DNA of 15,629 nt from Sphingopyxis sp. (lineage in GTDB: Bacteria > Pseudomonadota > Alphaproteobacteria > Sphingomonadales > Sphingomonadaceae): contig JAHCKJ010000019.1 in NCBI GenBank assembly GCA_026125835.1, forward strand, positions 1 to 15,629. The letters are read 5' to 3'. Made by a program: the position numbers and the translations under genes. A model generated the notes under the pieces. The model did not search any database and was not told the DNA's origin. It saw nothing but the letters and a program-made list of their open reading frames with translations. Shown one piece after another: positions 1-6,386 of the stretch (its first letter is position 1; each line of letters opens with the position of its first letter).

Positions 1-185
1 GGGACGATCATCGCCATGACCAGCACGGTCGCGGTGATCATCCATGCGGTGTCGCCCTTGTCGGGCGTCGGCGCGGCGGCTTCGGCGACGGCGGGTGCCG
101 CTTCCTGTGCCCACACGGGCAGCGCGGCGAACAGCGACAGGCCCGCGGCCCCGGCGCCCGCCGCAATCTTGTTTGCGAACGTCAT
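1..185 (-). CDS. amtB: Ammonium transporter AmtB, N-terminal part (cut by window edge)
   Basis: Only the first 61 codons are visible. They encode a cleavable signal peptide (hydrophobic stretch ending near VWAQEA, about residue 25), an Ala/Pro/Glu-rich linker, and then DKGDTAWMITATVLV, the start of the first core helix of the Amt/MEP ammonium channel family. A periplasmic leader before the eleven core helices is normal for bacterial AmtB. The ATG at 185-183 is preceded by a purine-rich GAAGGGGG ribosome site. The gene lies 17 nt downstream of glnK in the classic glnK-amtB order, so it should be co-transcribed from the sigma-54 promoter and its channel blocked by GlnK under nitrogen excess. 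Family assignment rests on the short motif plus gene order; both agree. Confidence 0.88.
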   Translation of the reverse strand, partial: MTFANKIAAGAGAAGLSLFAALPVWAQEAAPAVAEAAAPTPDKGDTAWMITATVLVMAMIV

Positions 186-202
186 ATTTTCCCCCTTCGT
201 CA

Positions 203-541
203 TCACAATGCCGCCTCGCCGGTTTCGCCGGTACGGATGCGCACCGCCTGACCCACGTCGAGAACGAAAATCTTGCCGTCGCCGATCGACCCGGTGCCGG
301 CGCTTTGCTGAAGCGTTTCGACCACCCGCGCCGCGAGCGCGTCGTCGCAGACGAGCTCGATCTTCACCTTCGGCACCATGTTGGTGGCATATTCGGCGCC
401 GCGATAAATTTCGGTCTGCCCCTTTTGCCGCCCGAACCCCTTGACCTCGGTCACGGTCATGCCGGCGATGCCCAGGCCGGTGAGCGCTTCGCGCACCTCG
501 TCGAGCTTGAATGGTTTAATGATTGCCAGGATCAGCTTCAT
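203..541 (-). CDS. glnK: Nitrogen regulatory protein P-II (GlnK/GlnB family)
   Basis: A complete 112-residue P-II trimer subunit, the usual length. It starts MKLILAIIKPFKLDEVREAL and carries the T-loop with the uridylylation tyrosine Y51 in RGAEYATNMVPK. The ATP/2-oxoglutarate-binding segment is GTGSIGDGKIFV, followed by the VRIRTGETGEAAL end. P-II proteins sense 2-oxoglutarate and ATP/ADP, and in their unmodified form bind AmtB or control nitrogen enzymes and NtrB. Linkage to amtB (stop 17 nt before the amtB start) and a sigma-54 promoter upstream favour the GlnK paralogue over GlnB. The start at 541 is supported by an AGGGGGC ribosome site 5-10 nt upstream and by the family N-terminus. Confidence 0.96.
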   Translation of the reverse strand: MKLILAIIKPFKLDEVREALTGLGIAGMTVTEVKGFGRQKGQTEIYRGAEYATNMVPKVKIELVCDDALAARVVETLQQSAGTGSIGDGKIFVLDVGQAVRIRTGETGEAAL

Positions 542-576
542 GATGCCCCCTTTTGCCCAATAGCATCATGTTGCAG

Positions 577-592
577 TGCAACAGCCGTGCCA
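577..592 (-). promoter_or_regulatory. Sigma-54 (RpoN) promoter of glnK-amtB
   Basis: Read on the minus strand the sequence is TGGCACGGCTGTTGCA. It matches the sigma-54 consensus TGGCAC-N5-TTGC(A/T) at every conserved position, with 10 bp between the invariant GG and GC. It would start transcription near 566, leaving a leader of about 25 nt before glnK. A sigma-54 promoter here is what nitrogen-controlled glnK-amtB operons usually carry and implies activation by an NtrC-type enhancer-binding protein. Confidence 0.9.
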
Positions 593-686
593 GATTGCGC
601 GGGGCGCGGAAAAGTTGACATTTTGTGACGGTTTGAGGCGCGCGCAGCGAATATTCGGTCGTTTGCTGGGCAGGCGAGGCAGGGGA

Positions 687-705
687 TTGCCTAAATTTTG
701 GGCAA
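687..705. promoter_or_regulatory. Imperfect 19-bp palindrome, candidate enhancer (NtrC-type) site
   Basis: TTGCCTAAATTTTGGGCAA is symmetrical around 696, with one mismatched pair (692/700). It lies about 120-140 bp upstream of the predicted sigma-54 start, the right range for an NtrC upstream activating site. Its layout (TGC arm, A/T core, GCA arm) resembles NtrC sites, though it is not the strict GCAC/GTGC consensus. The half TTGGGCAAA (698-706) reappears in inverted orientation at 552-560, in the glnK leader. A role in glnK control is inference. Confidence 0.4.
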
Positions 706-712
706 ACGGTGC

Positions 713-805
713 TCGTCGCCCCCGCGAAGGCGGGGGCCGCGAGAGACCTTGTCCTGCTGCGATGAGCAATGACGCCAGCGGCCCCCGCCCTCGCGGGGGC
801 GACGA
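713..805. repeat. REPIN-like doublet of palindromic repeats
   Basis: Two 28-nt arms (713-740 and 778-805) are inverted copies of each other with a single mismatch, separated by 37 nt. Each arm contains its own hairpin (CCCCCGC-GAAG-GCGGGGG in the left arm). Two inverted, individually palindromic units are the architecture of REPIN/REP doublets. The element lies between the stop of the EEP gene (809) and the glnK promoter, so it may also stop or protect transcripts coming from the EEP gene. The opening TCGTC and the GCGAAGG core recall the element at 2946-3009. Confidence 0.75.
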
Positions 806-808
806 TTC

Positions 809-1504
809 TTATCCCGCCGCCTTGAACCGCGCCCAGATCGGCAGATGGTCCGATGCGCGCGCGGCGAGCGCGCTGCGATGCACCCCGGCGTCGACGGCTT
901 CGAGGTCGGGCGAGGCGAAGATGCGGTCGAGTTTGGCGACCGGGCGGCGACTGTGGAAGCTGTGTCCGGTGTCGACCAGCCGGTGACGCTCGCCGAAATC
1001 GTGGAGGCAGCCGCCCTGGTTCCGCCATTCGTTGCAGTCGCCCATCAGGATCGTCGGCAGCGCCTCACCCTCGGCGACGTGGTTCAGGATCGCGCGCGCC
1101 TGATGGCGGCGGCGCAGTCCCGAAATGTCGAGGTGCATGCCGACGACGCGCAATCTGGTGTCACCAATGCGGATTGTCGCCGCGACCGCGCCGCGCGGTT
1201 CGAGCGTCGGCAGGTGCAGCGCATGGCTTTCCTCGACCTCGGCACCCTTGCGGACCAGCAGCGCATTGCCGTGCCAGCCGATGCTGTGCGGGCGATTGTC
1301 GAGCGCGACCGCGACATAATCGCTATGCTCGTCCAGCATATGCGGCGGGATGGCGCTGGCGCGGGCGCCGAAACGGCGGTCGGCTTCCTGCAACGCGACG
1401 ATGTCGGCGTCGAGCTCGCCGAGCACCGCCAGCACCCGCCCGGGATCGCGGCGCCGGTCGAGCCCGATGCCCTTGCGCATATTGTAACTGGCAACTTTGA
1501 TCAT
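809..1504 (-). CDS. Endonuclease/exonuclease/phosphatase (EEP) family hydrolase
   Basis: A 231-residue soluble protein with the full EEP (DNase I-like) signature set: N8 in SYNMRKG, metal-binding E40 in LQEAD, H124 in GMHLD, D156/N158 in MGDCNEW, D193 in LDRIF, and the terminal D219/H220 in SDHLP. Members cleave phosphodiester or phosphomonoester bonds (nucleic acids, phospholipids, inositol phosphates) with divalent metal; the substrate cannot be read from the sequence. There is no signal peptide, so it should act in the cytoplasm. The ATG at 1504 follows the DUF2007 stop by 4 nt, with no strong ribosome site of its own, which suggests translational coupling. It is the last gene of the 2942-to-809 cluster. 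Confidence 0.88.
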   Translation of the reverse strand: MIKVASYNMRKGIGLDRRRDPGRVLAVLGELDADIVALQEADRRFGARASAIPPHMLDEHSDYVAVALDNRPHSIGWHGNALLVRKGAEVEESHALHLPTLEPRGAVAATIRIGDTRLRVVGMHLDISGLRRRHQARAILNHVAEGEALPTILMGDCNEWRNQGGCLHDFGERHRLVDTGHSFHSRRPVAKLDRIFASPDLEAVDAGVHRSALAARASDHLPIWARFKAAG

Positions 1505-1508
1505 GGTC

Positions 1509-1754
1509 TCAGCGGTCTAGCGCTCCAGCCGCCAAGCCGTTCCCCGGATCCTCAAATTCCGCCAGCAACGCCCGCGCTTCTTCCAGGTCCTCGTCGAGCA
1601 CCATGATCCGCACCGGGATCATCAGCCCGACGCTTTCTGCGATATTCATCCCCGCGTCGAAACACACCGCATGGACCCCGGCGCTTTCTATCCGCCCGCG
1701 CAGCAGCTCGGCCTCGGCACCGTTGGGCATGCGAACCAGTTCGACCAGCGGCAT
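1509..1754 (-). CDS. DUF2007 family protein (putative signal-transducing protein)
   Basis: An 81-residue protein beginning MPLVELVRMPNGAEAELLRG, with IPVRIMVLDEDLEEARALL. This is the layout of the DUF2007 family: a small alpha/beta domain that reads as a short regulatory or ligand-binding fold of unknown role. The start was placed at 1754 because it coincides with the stop of the upstream gene in a TGATG overlap; a longer reading frame upstream lies inside that gene and has no family resemblance. The spacing suggests obligate co-translation with the PNPOx-fold gene before it and the EEP gene after it. Function is unknown. Confidence 0.82.
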   Translation of the reverse strand: MPLVELVRMPNGAEAELLRGRIESAGVHAVCFDAGMNIAESVGLMIPVRIMVLDEDLEEARALLAEFEDPGNGLAAGALDR

Positions 1755-2320
1755 CAGACGGGCTCGCCTTCGATGAAGCGGTCGGTCGGACGCGTCGGCA
1801 GGCCGTCGATGCTCTTTGTGCGGCCCAGCGTCTTTTCGACCCACAACGCGCGATCGGCCTGCCGATGATATTTTTGCAGCGTGTCGCGCTCGTGCTGCAA
1901 TTCCATCATCGGGACGCCCCAGCCGCAGCTGGTCTGGACGCTTTCCACATCGATGACGAAAATCTGGCGCGTGCCGGGCAGCAGGGTGAAGTGCGCCGCA
2001 AGCGCATCCCATTCACTGTCCTGCGGCAACACCGGACGGCCGCGGCCATAGATGCGCAGGATCAGCGCGCTGCGGTCGAACGCGCAGAACATGATGGTGA
2101 TGCGCCCGTCGGCGGCGAGATGCGCGTGCGTTTCGTTGCCCGACCCGGCAAGGTCGAGATAGGCGACTTGGCTTTCGGACAGCACCCGGAAACTGTCGGC
2201 ATAGCCCTTGGGCGACAGGTTGATCCGCGCGTCCGCGGCGGCGGTGGCGGTGAAATAGGCCGGCTGTTTTTCGATGAAGGCGATATGTTTGTCGGTCAGC
2301 GTATCGGTGAATTCGGCCAT
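1754..2320 (-). CDS. Pyridoxamine 5'-phosphate oxidase-fold (FMN-binding) family protein
   Basis: A 188-residue cytoplasmic protein. The segment PAYFTATAAADARINLSPKGYADSFRVLSESQVAYLD, followed by GSGNETHAHLAADGRITIMF, matches the split-barrel flavin-binding family annotated as pyridoxamine 5'-phosphate oxidase-like. Relatives bind FMN or F420 and reduce or oxidise varied small molecules; this one lacks anything that would mark it as true PdxH, which is nearer 210-220 residues. The ATG at 2320 has GGAG about 7 nt upstream. It lies 28 nt after the DUF924 gene and overlaps the DUF2007 start by 1 nt. The substrate is unknown. Confidence 0.8.
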   Translation of the reverse strand: MAEFTDTLTDKHIAFIEKQPAYFTATAAADARINLSPKGYADSFRVLSESQVAYLDLAGSGNETHAHLAADGRITIMFCAFDRSALILRIYGRGRPVLPQDSEWDALAAHFTLLPGTRQIFVIDVESVQTSCGWGVPMMELQHERDTLQKYHRQADRALWVEKTLGRTKSIDGLPTRPTDRFIEGEPV

Positions 2321-2348
2321 GGCTCGTCTCCGTGTCGGCGCCGTCCTA

Positions 2349-2942
2349 TCACCAATGCTTGCCCTCTTCTATCGCCGCTTCCTCGTCGGGGCGGGTGGTG
2401 CGGCCCAATGCCGCATTGCGGTGCGGAAAGCGGCCGAAGCGCTCGATGATGTCGAAATGTTTCTGCGCATAGTCGTGAAAGACGGGATCGGCGAGCTGGT
2501 TCATCAGGCGCAGCGATTCGCGCTGGTCGGCGATATCCTCGCTATGCTCGAACGGCAGATAGGCGAACTGCCGCCGGTCATCCGGCCACGCCTGGTCCCA
2601 GCCGTTGGCGACGATCCCGCGCGCAATCGCGCGGGCAAGGCTGTCGGTGGCAAAGGCGTCTGCATGGCCGCGATAGATGTTGCGCGGCACCTGATCGAAC
2701 AGGATCGCCGCGGCGAGCGCGGTGTCGGGGTCGGTGAGGAAGGTCGCCGCAGGCTGCGAGCGGAGCGCGTCGTGCCAGTCCCCGGCCAAATCGCGCACCG
2801 CGGCGTCGAAATCGGGGCCGCCGCCGTACCAATCGTCCATGCCATGCGCATCGAACCAGAAGGCAAGGAGTTGCTGCGGCCAGTCGGACGGAGGGGTCTG
2901 CGGTGGATTTTCGGTTTCGAGTGCCAACGTCATTCCTCCCAT
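2349..2942 (-). CDS. DUF924 family protein
   Basis: A cytoplasmic, mostly helical protein of 197 residues with DUF924 hallmarks: LLAFWFD near residues 25-31, ILFDQVPRNIYRG at 80-92, FAYLPFEHSED at 126-136, and RFGRFPHRNAALGR near 168-181. The family has a TPR-like helical fold and no established biochemical role. The start is uncertain: ATG at 2942, a second ATG at 2933 immediately behind GGGAGGA (closer than usual spacing), or TTG at 2945. Whichever is used, a perfect inverted repeat ends only 3-12 nt upstream, so the initiation region would be folded against a strong hairpin. First gene of the cluster that ends with the EEP hydrolase. Confidence 0.82.
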   Translation of the reverse strand: MGGMTLALETENPPQTPPSDWPQQLLAFWFDAHGMDDWYGGGPDFDAAVRDLAGDWHDALRSQPAATFLTDPDTALAAAILFDQVPRNIYRGHADAFATDSLARAIARGIVANGWDQAWPDDRRQFAYLPFEHSEDIADQRESLRLMNQLADPVFHDYAQKHFDIIERFGRFPHRNAALGRTTRPDEEAAIEEGKHW

Positions 2943-2945
2943 CAA

Positions 2946-3009
2946 TCGTCATCCCGGCGAAGGGTGTTCAGAGGCACACGACTCTGAACACCCTTCGCCG
3001 GGATGACGA
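2946..3009. repeat. Perfect 28-bp inverted repeat (dispersed-repeat type)
   Basis: Arms 2946-2973 and 2982-3009 are perfect reverse complements around an 8-nt loop. The outer part (TCGTCATCCCGGCGAAGG) is a sequence I associate with dispersed intergenic repeats of sphingomonads and relatives. It fills most of the 106-bp gap between the gene ending at 3049 and the DUF924 start, so it can work as a terminator for the upstream gene or as a leader hairpin for the downstream one. No T-tract follows on either strand. Confidence 0.85.
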
Positions 3010-3048
3010 ACTTAATGTTGATCAAATGGCGCGCAACCGCGCCGCTCG

Positions 3049-3450
3049 CTACTCGCCCTTGGCACGCCGATACGGCACGAACTCACCGAGCGAGACGAAG
3101 CCGCGATAGAAATGGCTGGAGCGATCGACCAGCTGCACCGTGTCGATGCTGCACAGCTGGCTGCCGATGGTCTTGGTGACGAGGATGTCGTCGTCGTCCA
3201 GCCACTCGGCGCCGCCGCGCGGCCGGTTGACCCACAAGGTGTTCCCGACGCGATAGACGATCGCGGTGCGATCGACGATCTGCGAACTGCGCGCAATCGA
3301 CAGCGGGATGCACTGCTGGGCCTCGCCTGCGACGCGCCCTTCGAGCAGTTTGGCGAGCTTCGCTTCGGGTTCGATCTTTTCGCGCGCGACCGCGGCGGGG
3401 GAGGCCGCCACCGCCGCTGCGGCCAGGATAGTCGGTATCAGGTGACGCAT
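3049..3450 (-). CDS. Secreted small protein, probably DUF6491-like
   Basis: A 133-residue protein with a clear signal peptide (MRHLIPTILAAAAVAASPAAVA, cleavage near residue 22). The mature part has C47 in QQCIPL, the run DRTAIVYRVGNTLWVNRP, and C100 in SQLCSIDTVQLVD. The pattern Cys...D-x-x-x-I-x-Y-x-V-G-x-x-x-W-V-N...LC-x-x-D resembles the DUF6491 group of exported proteins; that assignment is from memory. The two cysteines could form a disulfide in the periplasm. ATG 3450 was preferred over an upstream ATG at 3489 because it starts directly at the signal peptide and has GGAG about 8 nt before it. It follows the next gene by 83 bp. Function unknown. Confidence 0.72.
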   Translation of the reverse strand: MRHLIPTILAAAAVAASPAAVAREKIEPEAKLAKLLEGRVAGEAQQCIPLSIARSSQIVDRTAIVYRVGNTLWVNRPRGGAEWLDDDDILVTKTIGSQLCSIDTVQLVDRSSHFYRGFVSLGEFVPYRRAKGE

Positions 3451-3533
3451 GGTTCGACTCCGGTCTTCAACATTGCCTACCCGGCGCACGATCTACACCG
3501 ACGCCGGTGAACAGGGGCTGACTGGCCGCGGCG

Positions 3534-4742
3534 TCAACAGGCGCCGTCGGGCAGCGGGATGCCGAGCGGGCCTTTGCATTTCTTCTTCTTTGCGGGCGCT
3601 TCAGTGGTGCCGCCGCCCGTCGCGCCGCCGCCCATGCCGCCGAAATCGACGCCAACCATCAGCATCGTATAGGAACGGAAACGCACTTTGGCGGTCCAGT
3701 CGATGTTCCATGGCGCGTTGCCCGCCGGCTTGGGAGGATAGGAAAAATTCGCTTCCGGTCCAAAGGCGTTGAGATTGCCGATCATCATCTCGCCCGACGC
3801 TTTCTTGACCTCGGCGGGGATCTGGCAGCTGGTCTGTGACGGCGGCATGACGATTTTCTTGGTTATGAGGTTGGCGACCACCGACGGTGGCAACCAGTCC
3901 CACAATCCGCCGCCGAACTCGCGCGCGTCGCTGCTCGACCACCAGATGATGTCGCCGCCGCGTTCCAGCTTGTCCATCCCGCCAAAGGCCCAGGCGGCGT
4001 AGCCTGTCGCGGCTTGCAGCGGGCTCCAGCGGATCATCACCGACCCGTCGGTCTGGACCGCGGTCGAAGCCTGCAACCCCGGCATATAATCCTGTGCCAG
4101 CGTGAAATTGATGTCGGGGCCGACATTGCTCGCGATGCGGTGCGCGCCGAGCAGCGAGCTGTCGCGCGACGGCATCTTGTCCGATTTGCCGTTCGGCCAT
4201 TCCATATAGGACCGGCTGTTCGCCGCCGACACTTCGCGGATCACCGGGACCGCGGTCGAAAACAGGCCGGGCGGCACCTGTCCGGCCGCGACCTTGGCGA
4301 AATCGATAATAACCGGCTGGCCCGGCCCCGCCTTGGCACCGCAGCCCCAATACAGCAGCAGGCGCCCCTTTGGCCGCTCGAATTCGGGACTATATTCGCC
4401 GGCCTTGCGTTCGGGGCTGATCAGCGGCACCGATTTGCCAAGCTTTGCCGGGGGCAGAAAGAAATGGTCGCCCTTGGGCGGCGGCGCGGTCGGCACCTCG
4501 TTCGACCCCAGCCGCAGGAACAGCTGGCGGGCGATCGCATTGTCGGGGCCGCCGCCGAGCATCATGCTCATCGCGCCGCCCATGCCGCCCTTGCCGCCGC
4601 CCATGGCGGCAAAGCCCGACATGGTCGCGGCGTCCATCTCGTATCGTTCCTTGGGGCCGGTGGTCTTTTGCTGCGCCGCCAGCGGGGACGCGAGCATCGC
4701 CGCGATGGTGGCGGCGGAAACGAAACGGAACGTCGGACGCAT
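3534..4742 (-). CDS. Exported Gly/Met-rich protein of unknown function
   Basis: A 402-residue protein with a signal peptide (MRPTFRFVSAATIAAMLASPLAAQQ, cleavage near 23). After it comes a low-complexity Gly/Met stretch (about 47-65, including GGGKGGMGGAMSMMLGGG), a Trp-rich central region (YWGCGAKAGPGQP near 131-142, VMIRWSPLQAATGYAAWAFG near 235-253, DIIWWSSSDAREFGGGLWDW near 264-283), and a glycine-rich tail ending in KKKKCKGPLGIPLPDGAC. Four cysteines (134, 306, 389, 402) could make two disulfides. I do not recognise a named domain; the RWSPLQAATGYAAW segment recalls a fibronectin-III-like strand pair. The ATG at 4742 has GGGAGG about 5 nt upstream. Probably periplasmic or outer-membrane associated. 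Confidence 0.75.
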   Translation of the reverse strand: MRPTFRFVSAATIAAMLASPLAAQQKTTGPKERYEMDAATMSGFAAMGGGKGGMGGAMSMMLGGGPDNAIARQLFLRLGSNEVPTAPPPKGDHFFLPPAKLGKSVPLISPERKAGEYSPEFERPKGRLLLYWGCGAKAGPGQPVIIDFAKVAAGQVPPGLFSTAVPVIREVSAANSRSYMEWPNGKSDKMPSRDSSLLGAHRIASNVGPDINFTLAQDYMPGLQASTAVQTDGSVMIRWSPLQAATGYAAWAFGGMDKLERGGDIIWWSSSDAREFGGGLWDWLPPSVVANLITKKIVMPPSQTSCQIPAEVKKASGEMMIGNLNAFGPEANFSYPPKPAGNAPWNIDWTAKVRFRSYTMLMVGVDFGGMGGGATGGGTTEAPAKKKKCKGPLGIPLPDGAC

Positions 4743-4819
4743 ACATTCCTCCCTGCAACCGGAAGCTGTGCGTCCGGCGAAAAATTCATGCGACCCGATT
4801 CTGCCTTATGCTTGCGACG

Positions 4820-4848
4820 GGTATAGGCCGGAGCAGAGCCAACGCCAA
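4820..4848 (-). promoter_or_regulatory. Candidate sigma-70 promoter of the 4742-3534 gene
   Basis: On the minus strand, TTGGCG (4848-4843) is followed by a 17-bp spacer and TATACC (4825-4820). It lies about 80 bp upstream of the ATG at 4742. Spacing is ideal and both boxes are reasonable for an alphaproteobacterial housekeeping promoter; there is no experimental support. Confidence 0.4.
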
Positions 4849-4868
4849 GTGAGCGCGGTCACAAGCCG

Positions 4869-4887
4869 CGCGCGCACGGGGCGCGCG
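4869..4887 (-). terminator. Possible terminator hairpin after tldD
   Basis: CGCGCGC and GCGCGCG (7-bp stem, 5-nt loop) lie 15 nt past the tldD stop on the minus strand. There is no T-tract, so intrinsic termination is doubtful; in such GC-rich DNA a short GC stem may also be chance. Confidence 0.25.
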
Positions 4888-4901
4888 ATCGAAGGCGGTC
4901 C

Positions 4902-6344
4902 TTACGCCGTCCCGCCCACCGTCAGCCCGCTGACCAGCAAGGTCGGCTGGCCAACCCCCGCGGGGACGCTCTGGCCGCCCTTGCCGCAGATGCCGATGCC
5001 TTCGTCGATCGCCATGTCGTTGCCGATGCCCATGACCTTGGTCAGCACGCTCGGCCCGTCGCCGATCAAGGTTGCGCCCTTGATCGAATCGCCCAATTTG
5101 CCGTTCTCGACCTTATACGCCTCGGTGCAGCTGAACACGAATTTGCCCGACACGATGTCGACCTGCCCGCCGCCAAAGCTTTTGGCGAAAATGCCGTTCT
5201 TGACGCGGCTCAGCAATTCGGCGGGATCGTCGTTGCCGCCGCGCATGAAGGTGTTGGTCATCCGCGGCATCGGCGCGTGGGCGAAACTCTCGCGGCGTCC
5301 GTTGCCGGTCGGTTCGACGCCCATCAGCCGCGCGTTGAGCCGGTCCTGCATATAGCCTTTCAGGATCCCGTCCTCGATCAGCACCGTCTCGCCGGTCGGG
5401 GTGCCTTCGTCGTCGATGCTCAGCGAGCCGCGACGGCCGCCGCCGACCGGGCTGTCCATCGCCCCGTCGTCGACCACCGTCACCCCGGGTGCGGCGACGC
5501 GCTGGCCGATGCGGCCCGAAAAGGCACTGCTACCCTTGCGGTTGAAATCGCCCTCCAGCCCGTGGCCGACCGCCTCGTGCAGCAGTACGCCGGGCCAGCC
5601 GGGGCCGAGCAGGACGGTGAACTCGCCCGCCGGGGCATCGACCGCGCGCAGATTGACCAGCGCCTGCGCCAGCGCCTCGTCGATCGCGCGGTTCCACTGT
5701 GCGGGCTCGAACAGATGGTCGTACATATACCGCCCGCCGAGCCCGAAAACCCCGCTCTCGCGGCGGCCATTCTCTTCGACGACGATCGAGACGTTGAGCC
5801 GGACGAGCGGGCGGATGTCGGTCGCGAGGAAGCCGTCGGCGCGAACGATCTCGACCACCGACCAACTGCCCGCAAGGCTCACCGACACCTGGACGATGCG
5901 CGGATCGCGCGCGCGCGCCGCGGCGTCGATTTCCTGGCACAGCGCGACCTTTTTCGCGAAGGGGATGAGGTCGAGCGGGTTCGCCTCGTCATACAGATGC
6001 CGGTTGGTGCGCGGCGGCGGCGGCGCGTGCGGCGCGCTGGCGGGGTCGAGCAGCGCCAGCGTCCCGGCGGCGCGGCGGATCGCCCCGGCGCTGATGTCGC
6101 TGGCATGGGCAAAGCCCGTCATCTCGCCCGACACGGCGCGCAGTCCGAACCCGGCGTCGGTCGAATAATCGGCGGTCTTCAACCGTCCGTCGTCGAACCC
6201 GAAGCTCTCGGTCGCGCGATATTGCAGATACAGCTCGCCGTCGTCGGCCTTGGCCAGCGCTTCGCGCGCCAGCGCCTGCGCCAGATCGGGGTCGAGCGCA
6301 TCGGCGCGATAGAGGAAGCGGCGGGGATCGGTGGGACTGGACAT
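4902..6344 (-). CDS. tldD: Metalloprotease TldD
   Basis: A 480-residue cytoplasmic protein, matching the 481 of the E. coli enzyme. It has the zinc motif HEAVGH at 256-261 (H256, E257, H261) and the third-ligand cysteine C453 in GIGICGKGGQSVP, with the family ending QPTLLVSGLTVGGTA. TldD works with TldE/PmbA to degrade unfolded peptides, to process some RiPP precursors such as microcin B17, and to digest CcdA in E. coli. No tldE is in the window. ATG 6344 (MSSPTDPRRFLYRAD) was chosen over an in-frame ATG at 6368, because family members begin shortly before this motif; the ribosome site is weak either way. It lies 42 bp after the DUF4402 stop and may share its transcript. Confidence 0.95.
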   Translation of the reverse strand: MSSPTDPRRFLYRADALDPDLAQALAREALAKADDGELYLQYRATESFGFDDGRLKTADYSTDAGFGLRAVSGEMTGFAHASDISAGAIRRAAGTLALLDPASAPHAPPPPRTNRHLYDEANPLDLIPFAKKVALCQEIDAAARARDPRIVQVSVSLAGSWSVVEIVRADGFLATDIRPLVRLNVSIVVEENGRRESGVFGLGGRYMYDHLFEPAQWNRAIDEALAQALVNLRAVDAPAGEFTVLLGPGWPGVLLHEAVGHGLEGDFNRKGSSAFSGRIGQRVAAPGVTVVDDGAMDSPVGGGRRGSLSIDDEGTPTGETVLIEDGILKGYMQDRLNARLMGVEPTGNGRRESFAHAPMPRMTNTFMRGGNDDPAELLSRVKNGIFAKSFGGGQVDIVSGKFVFSCTEAYKVENGKLGDSIKGATLIGDGPSVLTKVMGIGNDMAIDEGIGICGKGGQSVPAGVGQPTLLVSGLTVGGTA

Positions 6345-6386
6345 GCCGCCGATATAGGCACGCCGCAACGGACGCGCAAACCGCCG

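Noticed and set aside
615..620. TTGACA on the plus strand, resembling a -35 box
   Set aside because: No matching -10 at proper distance and no plus-strand gene downstream before 8075.
648..657. Palindrome CGAATATTCG between the REPIN-like element and the glnK promoter
   Set aside because: A 10-bp palindrome is short, and I cannot connect it to a known regulator.
713..805. Possible CRISPR array or tandem repeat
   Set aside because: There are only two units, inverted rather than direct, with no series of spacers.
845..1606. 253-codon plus-strand open frame antisense to the EEP gene
   Set aside because: No family motif; the opposite strand has all EEP catalytic motifs.
4014..5355. Two long plus-strand open frames antisense to the exported protein and tldD
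   Set aside because: Compositionally biased, no ribosome site or motif, and they cross the intergenic region without a sensible start.
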